This document shows positions 5,375-8,375 of a stretch of 8,375 bases of DNA, piece after piece. Both the position numbers and the translations under genes were made by a program. The stretch covers positions 1 to 8,375 of the forward strand of contig JAGACY010000132.1 of assembly GCA_017613855.1 (NCBI GenBank), in the 5' to 3' direction. Origin of the DNA: Pseudomonadota bacterium (lineage in GTDB: Bacteria; Myxococcota; Bradymonadia; UBA4248). The notes under the pieces were generated by a model. The model was not told the origin of the DNA and ran no database searches. It was given only the letters and a program-made list of their open reading frames with translations. The first letter of the stretch is position 1. Each line of letters opens with the position of its first letter.

Positions 5375-6056
5375 ATTTACGCCATCTGTCGACGTGAAAG
5401 TAGAAATTCGTCTTTTTCTCGGTTCCCATGGTCGTGTACTTGCCATGCCCCGGTAAAACCTGAACATCATCGGGAATCACTTCCTGCAGCAATTGAAGGG
5501 ATTTCATCAGGTCTTCACCAGAACCGCCTTCAAAATCGGTACGCCCGACGCTGTTTTTAAACAGCGTATCTCCCGAAAATAGCAGCTTTTCTTCGGGAAT
5601 ATAGTAACACACGCCGCCCGGCGTATGCCCCGGTGTTAAAAATGAACGCAGCTGAATGTCCCCGATAGAAAACTCTGGATCTTCAGCAAGATCGATTTCC
5701 CGGGCTGGCATTGTGCAGGAAGGTACGCCAAACATACGAGCCATATCTGACAAAGTATCGGCGACAATCTGATCCTTGCTGTGATAGGTAATTTTGGCTT
5801 CCGGCAAAGCTTTCTTTAATTCCTCAGCACCATAGACATGATCGATGTGCGCATGTGTAAACAAAATATGCGTGACGCTTGCACCTTCTGCTTTAAGTGC
5901 TTCGAGTAAAGTGGGCACTTCGCCGCCCGGATCAATGACAGCCGCCATTTTGGTCTTTTGGGAAATGAGAAAATAGGTATTTACCCCAAACGAACCAATA
6001 CAATGGCGTATGATCTTAACATTCGGGGTTTCGAATTCGTCTTTAAAATGAAGCAT
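5373..6056 (-). CDS. MBL-fold metallo-hydrolase, glyoxalase II/YcbL-like
   Basis: 227 residues with the complete metallo-beta-lactamase metal site: HAHIDH (68-73), H144 in TPGHTPG, D163 in FSGDTLF and H204 in LPGHG. The segment SVGRTDFEGGS (169-179) and the short C-terminus resemble YcbL-type glyoxalase II-like proteins, which act on thioesters such as S-lactoylglutathione. The longer C-terminal substrate domain of classical GloB is absent. Cytoplasmic, with no signal sequence. The start is forced: an in-frame TAA lies three codons upstream and no other ATG precedes the conserved core, although no ribosome binding site is evident. First gene of a minus-strand pair with the PEGA lipoprotein. 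The fold is certain. The substrate is inferred; a persulfide dioxygenase seems less likely on motif grounds, but other thioester or lactone substrates are possible. Confidence 0.9.
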   Translation of the reverse strand: MLHFKDEFETPNVKIIRHCIGSFGVNTYFLISQKTKMAAVIDPGGEVPTLLEALKAEGASVTHILFTHAHIDHVYGAEELKKALPEAKITYHSKDQIVADTLSDMARMFGVPSCTMPAREIDLAEDPEFSIGDIQLRSFLTPGHTPGGVCYYIPEEKLLFSGDTLFKNSVGRTDFEGGSGEDLMKSLQLLQEVIPDDVQVLPGHGKYTTMGTEKKTNFYFHVDRWRK

Positions 6057-6252
6057 AGGCGATTAATCGTAGGGTTTGTATGTTTCTGACAGGGACTCTC
6101 CCTGATCTTCGGAATAGAATCATCACATTTCCAAAGCAGTAGGTGTTTAATGCGATCCTTATAGTTTGCCAATACAAAAGTGATTCCGGTCTGAACGAGC
6201 GTTCCTAAAAAAAAATCCTTCCCAAAATGTAACAATGGAATTTTCGACGGCA

Positions 6253-6291
6253 TTATTATGAATGAAGGAATCCCCCTTCCAATCATAATAA
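6253..6291 (-). promoter_or_regulatory. Inverted repeat containing a candidate promoter for the MBL hydrolase
   Basis: TTATTATGA (6253-6261) is a perfect 9-bp inverted match to 6283-6291, with an inner GAAGG/CCTTC stem (6264-6268 with 6275-6279). On the minus strand TTGGAA (6277-6282) and CATAAT (6255-6260) lie 16 bases apart, with four and five matches to consensus. The dyad could be an operator over the promoter or an RNA hairpin. The implied leader is nearly 190 bases. Confidence 0.35.
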
Positions 6292-6660
6292 GGCACAACA
6301 TGTTTACTTCAGGATTTGTCTAACGATGATTATCCATCCCCGACATAATGCACGGTTAATTCCAGGGGAGATACACAGGATGATGTATTCGGACGCGAGG
6401 CATTATTCTGTAAATCGTGCATGCCAGGCACATTGGATGGCTCTTTTTTACGACGGTTCGGGTCGGAAAGGGAGTAGTGTGCCAAAACCGCGTTAATTTT
6501 GGGTAGGGCGCAGGTTGGCGGGCGGGAACGGGACTGATCCCAAATGTTGGGGCACCACTGCACACATGTAACCCAAACGACCACATATAACACCCAAGCA
6601 TAAAGGATACCGAATTTAACATACTACTCGAAACTGTTTTTCTTAATAATGCATGTATAA

Positions 6661-6706
6661 ATGACATTTTTGTCATATTGAAACTGCATTTTAGAATTTC
6701 TATATC
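6661..6706 (+). promoter_or_regulatory. Candidate sigma70 promoter with overlapping palindrome for the vWA lipoprotein gene
   Basis: TTGTCA (6670-6675) and TAGAAT (6692-6697) are spaced by 16 bases, each with five of six consensus matches. A second overlapping pair, TTGAAA (6678-6683) and TATATC (6701-6706), has a 17-base spacer. The perfect palindrome ATGACA-TTTT-TGTCAT (6661-6676) covers the first -35 box and looks like a dimeric repressor or activator site. The transcript would start near 6704 and have a leader of about 60 bases. Confidence 0.5.
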
Positions 6707-6750
6707 CAAAGGGTTCAGGCAAATTGGCATCAGGAAATGTGCCAAAAAAC

Positions 6751-6757
6751 AGGAGGA
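6751..6757 (+). promoter_or_regulatory. Ribosome binding site of the vWA lipoprotein
   Basis: AGGAGGA ends seven bases before ATG 6765. The ATG at 6760 opens only two codons before TGA and is not the start; ATG 6765 gives a lipoprotein signal peptide. Confidence 0.85.
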
Positions 6758-6764
6758 GTATGAT

Positions 6765-8375
6765 ATGAAGAATGTAAAGCATTATGCTTTATTGGGAAGT
6801 CTCTTTTTAATGACGTCGATGGTCTGCGGCTGTGGCGATGACGGCGGCAATTGGGGCTCTGCAGATGCGATGAAGGCGAATATAGGATATGCCACAAATT
6901 CTCCCGATGCCTCTATAGCAGCAGAAAATGCTGAAGCGTATAAGCCGCCAGCAGAAGAACAATCCAATGATTTTGAACCTAAAGCTTTTACCAATCCACG
7001 CAATGCACCGCAATCGACCTTTGCTGCAGATGTCGATACGGCTTCCTATACGCTGTTCAGACTTCGGGTTCACAACGGCATGAACCCCAAGATCACGGAC
7101 AACAACTATGGTCAGCCTTCGCCCTATCGCACCGAAGAAATGGTCAATTACTTTAAGTATGATTACCCGGCACCGATCAATGACGAAGTAATTTCAATTA
7201 CTACCGAATATGCCCCATGTCCTTGGAACGACCAGACCAAACTGCTTCTCATTGGCACTCAAACCAAAAAACTCGAGACGACTCCCGCATCAAATCTCGT
7301 TTTTCTAGTCGATGTATCGGGTTCTATGAACAATGAACAGAGCCTGCCTCTGCTCAAAAAGTCCATCATACAATTCCTGCCGACGATGACTGAAGCAGAC
7401 AGAGTTTCAATTGTAACGTATGCTGACGGTGAAAAACTCGTCATTGACGGTGCAAATCCAGTAAAAGACAGGGCAAAACTCGAAAGTGCAATCAACAACC
7501 TTAAGGCCGGCGGTTCGACCAATGGCGAGCGTGGGCTGGAACTCGCCTATGAAACGGCGCAAAAGCATTTTATTAAGGATGGCAACAACCGCATCCTTAT
7601 GGGTACGGATGGGGATCTCAATGTTGGCATCAGTTCAGAAGAAGAACTCAAAGCCTATGTTGAACAAAAGCGAGAACAAGGAATTTACCTATCCATTTTA
7701 GGATTCGGATATGGCAATTTCAGGGATGGCCTGCTCGAGACCATCGCAGATAATGGCAATGGCAGTTATCATTATATTGATTCCACGCTCGAGGCGGAGC
7801 GCGTCCTCGTAGAAGATCGCGATTCGACGCTGTTTGTCGCAGCCAAAGATATGAAATTCCAGGTGAGTTTTAATCCTGAAAAAGTCAGTGGTTACCGCCT
7901 CATTGGTTATGAAAACAGGGTCATGGCTGCCGAAGATTTCGCAGATGACACCAAGGATGGCGGCGAAGTCGGCGTCAATCATCAGGTGACGGTACTTTAT
8001 GAGATTGCAGAACCCGGTGCAGATGTCGCCATTGATGCATATAAAGAAGCATCCCCTGCTGTTGTAATGCCGGAATTCAAGAATGGCGAAATGGCCAGTC
8101 TCGCGATTCGATACAAAATGCCAACCGGAGATGCTCCGAGTGTCGAACGCACATTTTCTATCGATATGCCAGCTGCTGCGATGTCAAATAATATGACTTT
8201 TGCATCATCGGTCGCTGAATTCAGTATGTTGCTCAATGAATCCAAATTCGCCAAATCCGGCAGCGTCGACCATGTTCTGACCCAACTCAAGAGCATTCCA
8301 AATTCTTACTACGATAAATATAAAAACGAATTCATCGAACTGGTGGAAGCCTCAAAACCCCTTATGACAAACAAA
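6765..8375 (+). CDS. YfbK-like von Willebrand factor A domain lipoprotein, 3' end cut by the window
   Basis: 537 codons are open to the window edge with no stop; related YfbK proteins are somewhat longer, so a modest C-terminal part is missing. The N-terminus is a signal peptide with lipobox V20-C21-G22-C23 (Cys23 probably lipidated), followed by an Ala/Glu/Asn-rich linker to about residue 70. The vWA N-terminal domain (about 75-155) has FAADVDTASYTLFRL and YRTEEMVNYFKYDYP. The vWA domain (about 176-350) has a complete metal-ion site: DVSGS (D183, S185, S187), T252 and D282 in TDGDLNVG. The YfbK C-terminal domain starts near 355, with AAKDMKFQVSFNPEKVSGYRLIGYENR. The protein is probably anchored in the envelope and binds a partner through Mg2+. 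The family is widespread but its role is unknown. The start is supported by AGGAGGA. Confidence 0.93.
   Translation, partial: MKNVKHYALLGSLFLMTSMVCGCGDDGGNWGSADAMKANIGYATNSPDASIAAENAEAYKPPAEEQSNDFEPKAFTNPRNAPQSTFAADVDTASYTLFRLRVHNGMNPKITDNNYGQPSPYRTEEMVNYFKYDYPAPINDEVISITTEYAPCPWNDQTKLLLIGTQTKKLETTPASNLVFLVDVSGSMNNEQSLPLLKKSIIQFLPTMTEADRVSIVTYADGEKLVIDGANPVKDRAKLESAINNLKAGGSTNGERGLELAYETAQKHFIKDGNNRILMGTDGDLNVGISSEEELKAYVEQKREQGIYLSILGFGYGNFRDGLLETIADNGNGSYHYIDSTLEAERVLVEDRDSTLFVAAKDMKFQVSFNPEKVSGYRLIGYENRVMAAEDFADDTKDGGEVGVNHQVTVLYEIAEPGADVAIDAYKEASPAVVMPEFKNGEMASLAIRYKMPTGDAPSVERTFSIDMPAAAMSNNMTFASSVAEFSMLLNESKFAKSGSVDHVLTQLKSIPNSYYDKYKNEFIELVEASKPLMTNK

Larger units (their letters stand above)
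6057..6764. other. 708-bp region without a convincing gene
   Basis: This stretch lies between the divergent metallo-hydrolase and vWA genes. ORFs on the minus strand (5981-6301, 6330-6593, 6356-6745) overlap each other or the hydrolase start, lack ribosome binding sites and have non-protein-like composition (many Met, Cys, Trp, His). A 56-codon plus-strand ORF (6326-6496) also lacks a good site. What can be seen is a short hairpin in the hydrolase leader (6090-6104), a larger hairpin at 6253-6291, a GC-richer block about 6440-6560 inside AT-rich DNA, and a promoter with an operator-like palindrome at 6661-6706. No tRNA, SRP, RNase P or tmRNA signature was recognised. Confidence 0.7.

Noticed and set aside
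5981..6301. 106-codon minus-strand ORF
   Set aside because: It overlaps the first 76 bases of the clearly coding metallo-hydrolase in another frame and has no binding site or recognisable motif.
6356..6745. 129-codon minus-strand ORF
   Set aside because: Composition is not protein-like, it overlaps another equally open frame, and it runs through the promoter of the vWA gene.

Overview
The window looks like chromosomal housekeeping DNA from a Gram-negative bacterium of intermediate GC content. Two predicted lipoproteins have lipoboxes, and there is a PHA-regulator (PhaR) domain protein, a YfbK-type von Willebrand lipoprotein and a plant/trypanosome/spirochaete-type phosphofructokinase. Together these fit a deltaproteobacterial or Myxococcota-like lineage best, but that placement is inferred from protein families only. 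I see no rRNA, tRNA, CRISPR array, insertion sequence or phage gene.

Layout. On the minus strand, 2114 down to 47 is a tightly packed operon: ATP-type 6-phosphofructokinase, single-domain MazG pyrophosphohydrolase, then a small acidic coiled-coil protein of unknown function, ending at a probable terminator at the window edge. The first two genes abut with no gap and in the same frame. A 309-bp divergent intergenic region (2115-2423) separates this from a plus-strand pair: ridA (imine deaminase) and, two bases later, a PhaR-domain protein with a C-terminal coiled coil. Next on the plus strand is an M24B Xaa-Pro aminopeptidase. It converges on a minus-strand pair read from 6056 to 4972: a glyoxalase-II-like metallo-beta-lactamase-fold hydrolase and a short PEGA-domain lipoprotein. 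After a 708-bp stretch with no convincing gene, a YfbK-like vWA lipoprotein starts at 6765 and runs off the right edge.

How they relate. Several products handle metabolite damage or turnover: RidA clears reactive enamines/imines, MazG cleaves nucleoside triphosphates, the MBL hydrolase probably acts on glutathione-type or other thioesters, and the aminopeptidase recycles proline peptides. There is no clear single pathway.

The most unusual signal is not a gene. Three genes (phaR-like, pepP-like and the PEGA lipoprotein) are each followed by a degenerate 7-bp tandem repeat of the form AATKNGC/AATGCRG. In every case it begins at the second base of the TAA stop codon and reads in the direction of the gene. 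Two of these arrays face each other between the convergent genes and share a perfect 13-bp inverted repeat.
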